Part shown: in pieces, positions 48,346-59,125 of the stretch
Numbering within the stretch: position 1 is the first letter of the stretch
How the letters are laid out: every line of letters begins with the position of its first letter
Assembly (NCBI GenBank): GCA_029204225.1
Contig: CM055104.1
Coordinates: 39,614,527-39,674,526, forward strand
Source of the DNA: Diphasiastrum complanatum
Taxonomy: Eukaryota > Streptophyta > Lycopodiopsida > Lycopodiales > Lycopodiaceae
Reading direction: 5' to 3'
Length of the DNA stretch: 60,000 nt
The notes under the pieces: model-generated
The model's database searches: none
Told to the model about the DNA's origin: nothing
What the model saw: the letters and a program-made list of their open reading frames with translations, nothing else
Position numbers and translations under genes: made by a program

Positions 48346-50075
48346 TATGTTGGACTACTGTTGGCGAAATGCCCTTTAGATCACTATAGCTCCAGGAAAA
48401 ACAATCTTTATATTCCACCAACAAAGATCGTAGTCTCTTCAACTGCGTGGGTGTTAACTGCTCTCCCACATGCACTATCCTTTCTTCTTCTCCTGGCTCC
48501 GCAAGATTCATCGGTTGTGTTTGCGCAGGTCCCTCGAAGTCTTGTTCCGCTGGTGCCTGACTTTGATTAGGTTCTCTCTGGGCTTGCGGCATCATGATTA
48601 CCACGTCATCCAAAGTATAATTCTTGAAAGTATCCGGCATCTTGTGAACTGGAGCTCGTCGAGATTCCTCTTTTAGCATATTGATCTTGGCCCAACTGGT
48701 CATTTTTTGTTTTTCTGTCACCTGTGTAGAAGATGACGCTGTGTTTGAGTCCAACTGGAGTGACTTCAAGGAATCGAACACCTTTTTTTTGCCCTTTTTT
48801 GTCATTTTGGTGGGTTCATCCTTGTTGTCTTTCTTCGGGATTGTTGTGACATTTGTCTCATGGTTGCGAATATCAAAGTCTAATGTAGCTATCGCCTCTT
48901 CGGGTAGGTCACTCCATCGGATCACCTGGTTGTAGCATTGCTTCAACTAATTCTTCTTATTCACAAGTGCCTTGGGTGGATCGATCCTTGAGACTTTCAC
49001 CATAGCAGACTTTTGTGGTGGTTGAGCTGGTACCTTCTTGGTTCCGTAATGATCTAGGTCCATGTGGTGTAGGACTTGTTCATCAGTCAGCTCAACCTCC
49101 TTATTATAAGTTAGAGCATGTTTCCAAGGGACTAGATCATCGTCCACTGGGTTCTCAATAGGCTCCGTTGACAGCCATGCTAAGTTTATCATATTCACCC
49201 CAAATGTGATTGGTGTGTCCATAGTGTAACATTTGGGTGAAGATGTACTAGGTTCTAGATCTAATTTATATTGACATGCCTGACAGTCAATAGTTGCTAA
49301 TGCATCTGTCCATCTCACAACATCCATCTTTGAATGATAGTGACCTCCCTTGGCTGGCCTTGGGCGATCAATCGTATGATATGTCGTGGATGATCCGTCA
49401 TCAGCCTTAGGTGCAATAGGTTTTATCGCCCATTTGTTTGGATCAACCTTTACAGCATGTTCTCTGTTCTCGAAGGTGAGTTTTCCTGTACCCCAGTTGT
49501 GTACTACTTGCGCAGTCCTCAACCATGGTCTTCCCAATAAAATATGGTATGCAGATGGAGATTCAGGTAAATCCATGACTACAAAAGTAATCATAAACTG
49601 CATGCCTGCTATCTTTACGGGGATATCGGCAACTACACCTTTTGGTTTCACATAGGATTGATCTGCTAGCTTGATGGCGAATCTTGCTGGCTTCAATTCT
49701 TGTAAACCCTATTTTTTATATAAAGTAGTGGACATTAGATTGACACTTGATCCTCCATCTACCACTGTCGCCTCGTCCTCGTATCTCTTGTGTTTGATTG
49801 GCAAAGTGATATTGTGTTCCTCACTTTTTCATGCTGCTCCAATGTGGAGGACGTTATTTGTTTCATCATAGCCCACACAATATATGGGCTCAGGCGCTAC
49901 TGGCTCGTCATCCACTTTGGCCCATTCAGCTAGAAGGCTTTTCGCTTGTGGTACAATCCGTAGTAGTTCTCCAAGTGGTAAACTAATATGGCTTGACAGT
50001 AGAAGTGTGAGCCTTTCAGTGCATGATTCCTCAGGCTCCACCATGTGATAAGGTGGTTCATATTGGTGCAACCGA
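48346..50075 (-). pseudogene. Ty3-gypsy protease and protease-RT linker
   Basis: The minus-strand frame reads TVVDGGSSVNLMS near 49780-49740, the aspartic protease active-site context seen in plant Athila/Tat-type elements. After a stop it continues with FAIKLADQSYVKPKG, PVKIAGMQFMITFVVMD and ILLGRPWLRTAQV (49696-48947). A linker follows (48946-48346) that is Lys-rich, then QLKRLRSLLVEYKDCFSWSY, DLKGISPTVVQHTI, the usual lead-in to RT. The copia insertion follows directly. Upstream, 50071-49829 (MHQYEPPYHMVEPEES) is the Gag-protease spacer. Confidence 0.85.
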
Positions 50076-50229
50076 TCATTCTAATTAGTGCGCAGTGGTG
50101 AGCCCATTTGTGGTTCCCATTTAACGTTGACTGGAGGTTCTGCGAGATTGTCTCTTTCTTGTTCTTTTTCCTTCGCTTGTGCTTTCTGCACCCAGTGTCT
50201 TATTTTCTGGTACTATCTTCTCTCTTCCC

Positions 50230-51260
50230 TCACATTTGGATATGGCACTGAAGTTGAGGGTTGGTTGTCAGTGACCGATGGTGGTGGTGAGGGAGCCACT
50301 TTCTTCCTCTTCTGTGCTCACGTAATGGTGCCGTGTTGGGTTTCCCTTGATGATAAGGATAGAAAGTCTGATAAGGACTTCTTTTCTGCTGAACAATCCG
50401 AGGGTTAAACGGGCAAAATGTCGTATCGTGCGATGTTGCATTGCACAGATGGCAGAATCTATGTGTCAGTCTTAGATTTTGCTTTAGGACTGGACACGCG
50501 TTCGTTGTATGGTTTTGCGTGTATATTGAATACCATACATTCTCCCGTCGAGGATACTGCAGCTGGTTTGGTTCCGGTTGATGTGGAGTTACTGCTATAG
50601 TTCCCTGTAAGGCTTCTGGTTTTTGGTCAAACTGCGTCGTAAGTTGCTTCATCTACTGTTTGTGTAATTTTGTCATTTGCTCCAGCAGCAGTTCTGAGGA
50701 TAGAGCAGATGCGTTTGATGATGATGATGCGATCGAGGGAGTAGGAATGTGGGTGGAAGGATATTCGTCGTCAGATCTCTCATCTCCTTCCTTGATGGCA
50801 TCTTCCATAGATTATTGCAGAGTAGCGTACTGCTCCCATCGCTGATGCTTCGTGGTAATCAGGCTATGAACAACATGATCACTGCATGATCAAAAGTCAG
50901 GGCTGCACTGCACTCAGATTGTAGATGTTTGATCCATTCAATAGAGTCCCGGACCCTTTCTCGTTTTCCCATCTTGAGTTTGCTTAGCAAGAAAATTGGG
51001 TCTTCCAGGAACTTTCCTGGTTTAAAGTGTGTAATGAGAGCCGCTTTAACTGCTTTCCAAGTGGATTTCTCTTCCTCTGACAGGTTGAAAAACCAATTCT
51101 GAGCCACTACTAGTAAGGACATAGGGAATAACATCAGCTTCTCCGCAGGTGTCCGTTCACCGTAGATTTCACAAGCTTGCTCGTAGATCTGGTGAAATTG
51201 GATGGGATCTGATGATCCTTCGTATTTTAATATTTCCATCTGTGGTGCTCTTCAGACTGC
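50230..51260 (-). pseudogene. Ty3-gypsy Gag
   Basis: The minus-strand frame 51239-50859 (MEILKYEGSSDPIQFHQIYE, FPMSLLVVAQNWFFNL, ITHFKPGKF) is the retrotransposon Gag core. After stops, 50652-50230 carries the nucleic-acid-binding region: CHLCNATSHDTTFC is a proper CX2CX4HX4C knuckle. The sequence 25 residues before it (VWYSIYTQNHTTNAC) looks like a second knuckle whose first two Cys became Tyr. Broken by several stops. Confidence 0.82.
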
Positions 51261-52707
51261 TTGCAAGGGAGCGACAGGTACGGGTTGGCCCATTGGATCC
51301 ATTGGTGCTAGTTCCGGTTCTGCCTCTTGTTGCACAACTGCTAATCTAGGAAGGTGTGGTGCCTGATTTGTTATCCTTCGTGCTATTGATCATCCCAATC
51401 TCAGATTCATCCGATGGTGGGTTCCAAAGTGATTGAATCTTCGCTTATACAGTAGGATGCAGTCTGGATCTTCAAAGATCTGATCGATCTGATCGGTCGA
51501 AAGTGAATTTTAGGTCTTTTACGGTGGTCTTTCCTTGATAACGTTTCACTCCTTGCACTGATTGACCTAAGATTTTGACAATAGTTGGATCTGATGCAGA
51601 TCTTTCCACTGATCTGGTCTGCAAGGATTACCTTGTGCAAGGGTTGGCTGTGCGAGGGTTCTTTAGCTATTTTTGCAGAAAAAAATCTTAATATTTTTCA
51701 GATCTTTGGGAAGTAACTCTTGCAAGGTTCACAATAGCTAGATCTGGTTCAGATCTCACTATAGAATTCTCTACGAGAGTTAACTTTTGCAAGAAGTGAA
51801 AATTCACTGTCTGCAAGGGTTCAAAACCATTTTTTTTGGCTGGATCTTTACCAAATCTTCACTAACTCTCGCAGGCTTCATCACTGATGTAATTGCCATT
51901 TTGGATCGATTGAGAGGGTCTGCGAGAGTTTTTACTAGAAGGATTTGCTGGATCTTCACTTTTTAGTGATTTTTTAGTAGTTAAATCCAATTTTCTGCTC
52001 ACTAGAATCAAACTAACTCTCGTAAGCTCTTCTGTGTCCTGGTCTCACTAAGATGGAACTTCAGAATCCTCTACGAGAGTTCTTGACCACTGGAATTGAA
52101 AATTTTGTTGTCTGCGAAGGTTCATTGGTACTTTCCCATCTTTTTTTCACTGGGAACTCTTGCATAGGCACTTAGATATCAAACTAACTCTCGCAAGCTT
52201 CTCTGTGTCCTGGTCTCACTAAAATGGAACTTCAGAGGGCTCTACGAGAGTTCTTATGAAGATTTGAATTTTTTTGGATTTTTTCAAGGGTTATTTGAAT
52301 TTTTTATGATTTTTCTCTGATTTTTACAATCTGCTTGGAACTAACTCTCGCAGGCTTCTATGCAGGTTTGGGACAGTACCTTGGAGCTGCTGTCAGTCAT
52401 GCAAGGGTTAATTCTCACTGATTCTAGAGATATAAAAATCTGATGAGATTTTAAGCTCTTTTTCTCTCCAAAATACAGATTGGTGTATTTTTTGGATTTT
52501 TTGGCTGGTTGGTTTGAGTTTCAAGACCTTAGAGGCTGTTCAGGGCCTCCTCTACCCTCTCACACCTCCTCCGTTAGCTGTGAACAGTCCAAACACAAAA
52601 AAATACAGAAAACTAACTCTAAACTCCCAAAAATCTACCTAAACTACTCTAAAAACCAAGAAAATAGCTAAAATGCAGCTAAACTAGTTAGTGGAAACCT
52701 ATCTTCA
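51261..52707 (-). other. Long 5' leader with CTGCGAGAG / CTCTCGCAG motif array
   Basis: About 1.4 kb without coding potential. AACTCTCGCAGG or close forms occur at 51864, 52015, 52186 and 52343. The reverse word, CTGCGAGAGTT or CTACGAGAGTT, occurs near 51770, 51920, 52072 and 52243. An 80-bp block at 52011 is repeated at 52182 (period 171 bp). The same words recur at 38555-38650. Confidence 0.75.
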
Positions 52708-52719
52708 GCAATGGCGCCA
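52708..52719 (-). promoter_or_regulatory. Primer binding site of the gypsy element
   Basis: TGGCGCCATTGC on the minus strand, one base after the 5' LTR. It resembles the TGGCGCCGTTGC site, complementary to an Asp-type tRNA 3' end, used by many plant Athila/Tat elements. Confidence 0.75.
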
Positions 52720-52720
52720 C

Positions 52721-52930
52721 TGTGGGGTCAAAGATAGCCCTTCCGCCTGTCAACAAGGGTTAGATCACTGGATAGGTACCTAACTATGCATAGATGCTAC
52801 TTTTAGTTAGTTTTCTACTTTCTCCCTTAACTGTACTCACCACTATCAATACTCTCCTTTAACTCTACTCCTCTACTAACATTCATCATGATTTGGGTGA
52901 AGGGAAGGGATAGAAAAGAAGAGGTTGAGA

Positions 52931-53024
<94 letters not shown>

Positions 53025-53589
53025 GGGTGGAGGTTAGCTCAAATGCTCTTATGCTTGCTAATGGAAAAGCATTCACTATGGCAAACAATAAACATGAAAA
53101 TAGAAGCAATGAAAAACACAATCAAGAGCATTAGCAAGTACTGATTAGCAAATGAGGATGCTTCTCTTTCAAAAATGGTAGAGTTTTCTCTTTCTCATTA
53201 AGCATGAATAATAGTGTACAAACGATGCCTTTTTATAAAATGGGGAAGGCCCTTGCCCCTCAATCCTATTGGATAATATTCACAATGATCCTATCCATTC
53301 ATCTTGGACCCAACTTGATCCAAGGGTCCACAAAAAGTACATTAGAAATCACAAGATTCATGTGAGTCCTAATTTGGACTCAACTCTAAAAAGTAATCTC
53401 TAAGTTGAAAAATGACATTGGGCCTCTAGTTTTATAGTAATTCCAAGGCCCAAGTCATGTTTATTTTATTTACAACTTTTCTTGTGTGCTCATTGGGCCA
53501 TGAGCTTATACACGCAGGATGCCATGCCCTCGCAACACATTTATTGGATGATTTTATTTATTTACACTTTGTTGGGAATACCCCCAACA
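52721..53589 (-). repeat. 5' LTR of the gypsy element, with expanded GA run
   Basis: 869 bp. It includes a pure GA run at 52937-53021 where the other LTR has a short imperfect tract. Confidence 0.93.
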
Positions 53590-53617
53590 TTCATGCTTAG
53601 AAATAGATAGCGAGGGA

Positions 53618-53697
<80 letters not shown>

Positions 53698-54131
53698 ATG
53701 AAAGAGTTAAAGGTAGCCAACACTCCAATTCTAAGAAGGTGTGTAGCCCTTGTTTTTTTCCATTAAAGGCATGGTTCAAATGTTTCTTGTTGGATGATAA
53801 ATTCTACAAGAAAGCCCAAATGTCGTAGGGAGGGAGCATGTGGTGAAATTTTGGAATAGGATATAACTGTATGGTTTCGGAGTTTTGATTAGCACTCTAC
53901 TCTGTTCTTTCTTTTTTTCTCCTCGTGTGTGTTTCGGATCTAGATTTTAGGACATGTGTGATGCCATTTGTTTATGTTTCATGATTACCAGTCCATGCTG
54001 CCCTAATTCGTAGTATATCAATTTATGTTTCATGCTTACTAGTTCATGCTACTCTGATTTGCAAGATCTTAATTTATTCATGTCATTTTAATCTGCATGA
54101 TCATAATTTATGTGCTATGTATTGGTTATGT
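53590..54131. repeat. GA-cored satellite, unit 2
   Basis: 542 bp: TTCATGCTTAGAAATAGATA, GA run 53622-53695, then the same blocks as unit 1 in the same order. It follows the gypsy element directly and restores the tandem array. Confidence 0.88.
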
Positions 54132-54159
54132 TTCATGCTTAGAAGTAGAGAGCAAGGCA

Positions 54160-54238
<79 letters not shown>

Positions 54239-54450
54239 GTAACTAACACTCACAATTCAAGAAATGTGTGTAGCCCTTGTTTTCTTTCATTAAAGACATG
54301 GTTTAAATGTTTCTTGTTGGACGATAAGTTCTACAAGAAAGCCCAAACACCGTAGGGAGTGAGCATGGGGTGACATTTTGGAATAGGATATAACCATATG
54401 GTTTGGGAGTTTTGCATAGCACTCTACTATGTTCTTTTTTTTTTTCTCCT
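54132..54450. repeat. GA-cored satellite, unit 3, truncated
   Basis: TTCATGCTTAGAAGTAGAGA, GA run 54164-54235, then blocks as in units 1 and 2, stopping after the T run near 54450. Confidence 0.88.
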
Positions 54451-55108
<658 letters not shown>

Positions 55109-55147
55109 TGATGTGGTTTTTCTCCCATTAGTTGTCTACAGTATTCA

Positions 55148-57233
55148 TCCCTCTTATTCCCTTGCACCCATTATGTCAGATGATGGATCCCCTAGTCAGA
55201 GGTCAGGCCATAGTCACGGGTCATCCCATCTTTTCTCAATGAGCTGATCTCATTAGCTACCTTGCTCAGTTGCCTTCCTTGCAACAGAATAGGGTCTTAC
55301 AACGATTGAGGGCTCAATGCGACGCTCGCGATCGTAGCTCCTCTCAATTGTTTGATTACACATCATCGACTGAGGATATTCAGTGGACTCTTCGTGTAGA
55401 CCAGTCACATGTTTTCCCTTATTGTTAGGGTCACTCCGACGAGGATTACACCCCTTTCCATGGCGCCATTGCTAGTGCTTCCTCCCAATACAGTCGAGAG
55501 AGGAGGACGAGCCGCCTTAGTGTCTCCTCTTGTAGAGGATGTGGTGAAGACCCTGATCTCCCCGATGTGGTCATGAGTCCTTTGCATGTCTGGGTAGCAC
55601 ATCTCGTCATGGGGAGTCCCTACTTCGAGATACACTGACCCAAGAGGCAGCACATACGTCACACAATACTATGACTCTTGCATCTGTCACACCTCAGATT
55701 CTCGACACGCCCACTTTCACTTGTCACATTTTTCCTCCCTTTGGAACCATTGCCACTGAGTTCTGTTCTCTCGACTATGAGTCCCCCCTATCTATTCTCC
55801 CATCACGACACCCCCCATTGGCTATTCTCCCCTCGGTACCCCCCCCTTGCCTATTCTCCTCCCCAATACACTACGTACACCTCACAACATCAGTATTCTC
55901 CCATCAATGGGGCATCTCCCATACTTGAGGCCACCCTCACAAACACTCCTAGGGCCACATCTCTCATAGTAGAGGCCACCCCCATAGACACTCCCATGGC
56001 CACATCTCCACCAGCTGCCATCCCATCATCGTATGACATACATAGGGATGGTCACATCATTGAGAATAACCGTGGTAAGAGGGTCATCTCGCACAAGAGG
56101 GAGCTCATGTATATCCACATTCCTAGAGACATTTTCCATGACTAACGCAATGTCAACGATGACCCCAAGAATCGCATCATTGACTAGTTGTGTAGTGAGT
56201 TCCCTATCCCATCCTAGGACATGGAATTCACACGAAAATGGATGAGGAGCCGCATGAGAGCTGTGATGAGCCATCGCAAATCGAAGATCTGAGATGTAGT
56301 GAACATTAGAGGAGTTCTAAATCCAAAAAAGACCCTTTGTAAAGATTCTTTTTATATTTCTTCTCAATTTTGTCTTACACATGGACCAATCAAAACACTC
56401 AAATTTGAAATCTACGTAACGTAACTTTTTGAGTCCACACTAAAAATGGCTTAACTTTTTAGTGGTAAGTCCAAATTCAGTGGAGTTTAGTGCATTGGAA
56501 AGCGCTGGACAAGGGCTTTCCAATGATATGTTACATGACATACTTTTGACTACGATTAAAAAGTTATGGCAAGTCAAAAGTATTATTGTTATAATATTTT
56601 AATAATATAAACTACATCTTGCACGAATTTTTAAAGGGTCTTTTTGGAGCTCAAAACTCCTCTAATGAGCTGAGAGAGGCAGACCTTCCTATGCAGAGGA
56701 AGAGGACTAGAATTATGCGAAGAAAGAGTATCAAGATGATCCATGATGCTTCAGATAGTAGCGAGAGGCAGCTAGAGTCCGACTAGAGACCACGAAATCA
56801 ATAGTCAAATTACATAAATGGGTATAGGGTAGACTTACAAAGTGGGCTCGAAAATATCCCTTGTCGCCACTGCTCTTGGGGTTTTTTTGTAAGACACATT
56901 GGAATAAAATGCTCTCTTTATATGATCAAAAATTGGAATGTTTGTGCAGCGGTTCGCCGTGTGGCATTCTCCCACACATGATGAGTATATGTTTGCGTAT
57001 TCCCACAATACGCATGCAGTACTTGAGTTATAGGAGAGGCAGGGCATGCGCATAAACTGGGATGCTGCTCCTCAAGTATGACATTCAATCCATTTTATGT
57101 TCTTTAAACTTAATATTCTCTCCCACTCTCATACAACTTTTTGGAAGACTAATTCATTGTCTTGCGCATGCAGGAACAACAAGCTCCACATGGCAAGGAT
57201 GATGAGGAGGAATTAGATAGATCTACCTAGTGT
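55148..57233 (+). pseudogene. Decayed multi-exon ORF, possibly a transposon accessory gene
   Basis: Plus-strand pieces: a Ser/His-rich start (MSDDGSPSQRSGHSHG, 55170), then ADLISYLAQLPSLQQNRVLQ and SRERRTSRLSVSSCRG with stops (to 55640), then a Pro-rich and acidic stretch, then IHRDGHIIENNRGKRVISHK, IHIPRDIFHD and FTRKWMRSRMRAVMSHRKSK (56030-56290). After the small TIR element come PMQRKRTRIMRRKSIKMIHD, then RRVWHSPTHDEYMFAYSHNT near 56960, a GT-AG intron (57076 to about 57172) and a last exon, EQQAPHGKDDEEELDRST. The middle and last parts recall plant PttA/En-Spm-type accessory transposase proteins, but only weakly. Confidence 0.35.
56304..56667. mobile_element. 364-bp non-autonomous relative of the 9 kb TIR transposon
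   Basis: Ends CATTAGAGGAGTTCTAAATC and the reverse complement CATTAGAGGAGTTTTGAGCT. The TIRs are about 35 bp with several mismatches. After the left TIR, TTTGTAAAGAT, CCAATCAAAA, ATTTGAAATC and GTAACGTA match, in order, the subterminal region inside the right end of 124-9201. It has no coding capacity, so it is a MITE-like deletion form. Flanks GTGAA and AGCTG show no target duplication. It interrupts the decayed ORF at 55148-57233. Confidence 0.85.
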
Positions 57234-57360
57234 TTTGGCTCTATAACTAGCCTTTCCATGTTTACAAATACTTGTGTACATGTTTTTACATCTATCATTT
57301 TTATCCATACATTTGCCAGCCATCTTTCGATGCAGCTAGTTTTTTATATAATCTGAGCCG

Positions 57361-57603
57361 ATGGCCTCAAAGCAAATCAAAGATCAGCTACCGATTGCTC
57401 GTCTCTATTTTCGTGCGGCTATGATGGGAGGCGCTTGGGAATCCCGCTTCACCTCATGGACAACTTCCAAATGGATTGCCGAAGCCCACCGTTGTTTCTT
57501 GCCACACAATTTGGATTTCAATACTGCATGCCTCGACTTTATGGAGAAGGTGCAGTATCATTTAATTAAGATTCGACGCAAAGCCAATAAAAGTCCCCAA
57601 TAA
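57361..57603 (+). pseudogene. C-terminal piece of the post-integrase ORF, third copy
   Basis: An open frame, MASKQIKDQLPIARLYFRAA … FMEKVQYHLIKIRRKANKSP, ends at a stop just before a purine-rich tract and LTR start. It matches 10240-10682 (minus) closely and 35160-35330 more distantly. Only the C-terminal 80 residues are present, and the upstream part is lost at about 57350. Function unknown. Confidence 0.6.
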
Positions 57604-57653
57604 CTACATATTGCAGGTGTCATGGGACCGCCACCAGTTTTGGTGGGGGATCC

Positions 57654-58075
57654 TGTTGGAGGGTTTGCGGATCCCAAGGCAACCCTAACACTAGTTAATA
57701 AGTGAGAGGGATTTCGCACCCTGTGTGTGTAAGTCCAACCCGATGATCACATAGTTCTCTGATTGATTAGTTAAAAGTTAATAAAGGACTTTAGGCCTTT
57801 TTGCGGGACTTTTAATGTCGCAGGGCCTAAATGTCAAGTTAGTGAATAAAGTTGGGTTTTTCTCCAATTTTGATGGTTCCCACACTTTCTTAAATTTGAA
57901 TAAAAAGAGAGGCAAGACTGGACCAATAGGATTCAAAGGCCAGGGTCCTCCTCTCTACTATAAAAAGGGACCAACTCGAGTTGCTCCTCATGTTCATTTC
58001 CTCATTTCAATAAAGCAAATTGGTTCTCTTTAGAAATGGATTGATGAATGTCCTTGCTCTTCCTTTCTTATATAT
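57654..58075 (+). repeat. 3' LTR of a Ty3-like fragment (partial limits)
   Basis: Starts TGTTGGAGGGTTTGCGGATC after the purine tract GGTGGGGGATCC. It aligns with the minus-strand LTR at 10230-9985. An AATAAAG polyadenylation-like signal lies at 58009. The far end is not located. Confidence 0.55.
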
Positions 58076-58590
58076 CTCACAATCATTTTTGTGATAAAAT
58101 AATAATTTATATAATTATTGTATCTTTATAATACATTCTTGTATTTTTCAAGTTTATCTTGATTTCAATCTACCAATCACTTCTGATTCATTTTAAATCA
58201 AATGCTTTCATTGCAATCTATATCTTATTAAAGATCTAGCAAAAATTGATTGACCAAAAAAAACAATTACTAAGCATACGTTGATCATTTATAGTCGTTT
58301 CAAAAACATTTTTATTTTGAAACATCTTTACTATATTTAAAATCTATTAAAGCAAGATCTTCATATCTTCACTCTGGTCGAAGCACAATATTGATTTTGT
58401 CAGAGCACAATGATCATTTGATTTTTAATTCACAATCATGATCACATAATAATCATTTTATTATTAGTCCACACTTATTTAAAGCCTAAAAAAAATTTCA
58501 TTTATTTTTTAATTAATCATAGAGTTGTTTGTTTATCAAAATATTGTTCAAATAATTTTAATTTTTAGCCCAAAATCAATATGAGAAATT
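58076..58590. other. AT-rich non-coding stretch
   Basis: Very AT-rich with no repeat or gene recognised. It may include the end of the LTR that starts at 57654. Confidence 0.4.
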
Positions 58591-58614
58591 ACATGTTTTA
58601 AAAAGCAGAATTTT

Positions 58615-59110
58615 ATTTTGCCACGCGTGGCAATATAAAATTACAATTCTCTGGATTTTGCATTGGAAATTTGCCACGCATGAGAAATTTTTTAAATTAC
58701 AACAAGTATATTTTGCCACACATGGCAATGTAAAAATACAGTTCTTTTTCTCTGGAGATTTGCCACGCGTGGCAAATCTCCAAAATAAATGAATATCAGA
58801 TGTCAGGTGAGAGGTGGTTAAATAGCAGCCTTGCGTGGCACTTCCACACGTGGCTTTACCATGCCGCACAAAGTTGGCATTCATTTTTTTGAATTTTGGT
58901 TTAAAAAAATTTGCGCCATGCGTGGCAGAGCCACGAGAAAAAAAAAAATCAATGTCGGACCTACCTCCAGCCTGGATTTGACCGATAGGGTGCCCAGATG
59001 ATTTTTGGCATGGATGTACCACGCATGGTAGAGCCACACAAAGAAAAATGTGAAAATTTTGATTAAGTATCGGGTTCACGTGGCAACGTCGCGTGGCAAA
59101 ACGCCCATAC
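58615..59110. repeat. Palindrome-rich CCACGCGTGG segment B
   Basis: TTGCCACGCGTGGCAA (58618-58633) is a 16-bp perfect palindrome. 58753-58782 is a 30-bp perfect palindrome around the same core. Decayed versions (GCCACACATGGC near 58715, CCATGCGTGG near 58917, ACCACGCATGGT near 59019) are scattered to 59100. It has the same vocabulary as segment A at 25180-25470. It also abuts a copia remnant. Confidence 0.82.
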
Positions 59111-59125
59111 GTGTAGTTGTGTTGT

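Larger units (their letters stand above)
34232..53589 (-). mobile_element. 19.4 kb Ty3-gypsy retrotransposon with a copia nested inside
   Basis: LTRs 34232-35058 and 52721-53589 start TGT.GGGTC.AAGAT and end ACCCCCAACA, with the 5-bp duplication TTCAT at 34227-34231 and 53590-53594. On the minus strand the order is 5' LTR, primer site, long leader, Gag, protease, RT, RNase H, integrase, a long extra ORF, 3' LTR. Without the copia insertion it is about 12.9 kb. The primer site resembles the Asp-tRNA site used by plant Athila/Tat-type elements, and the extra ORF after integrase fits that group. The LTRs differ at roughly 7 percent of positions where I aligned them, so this is clearly older than the nested copia. 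Confidence 0.93.
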
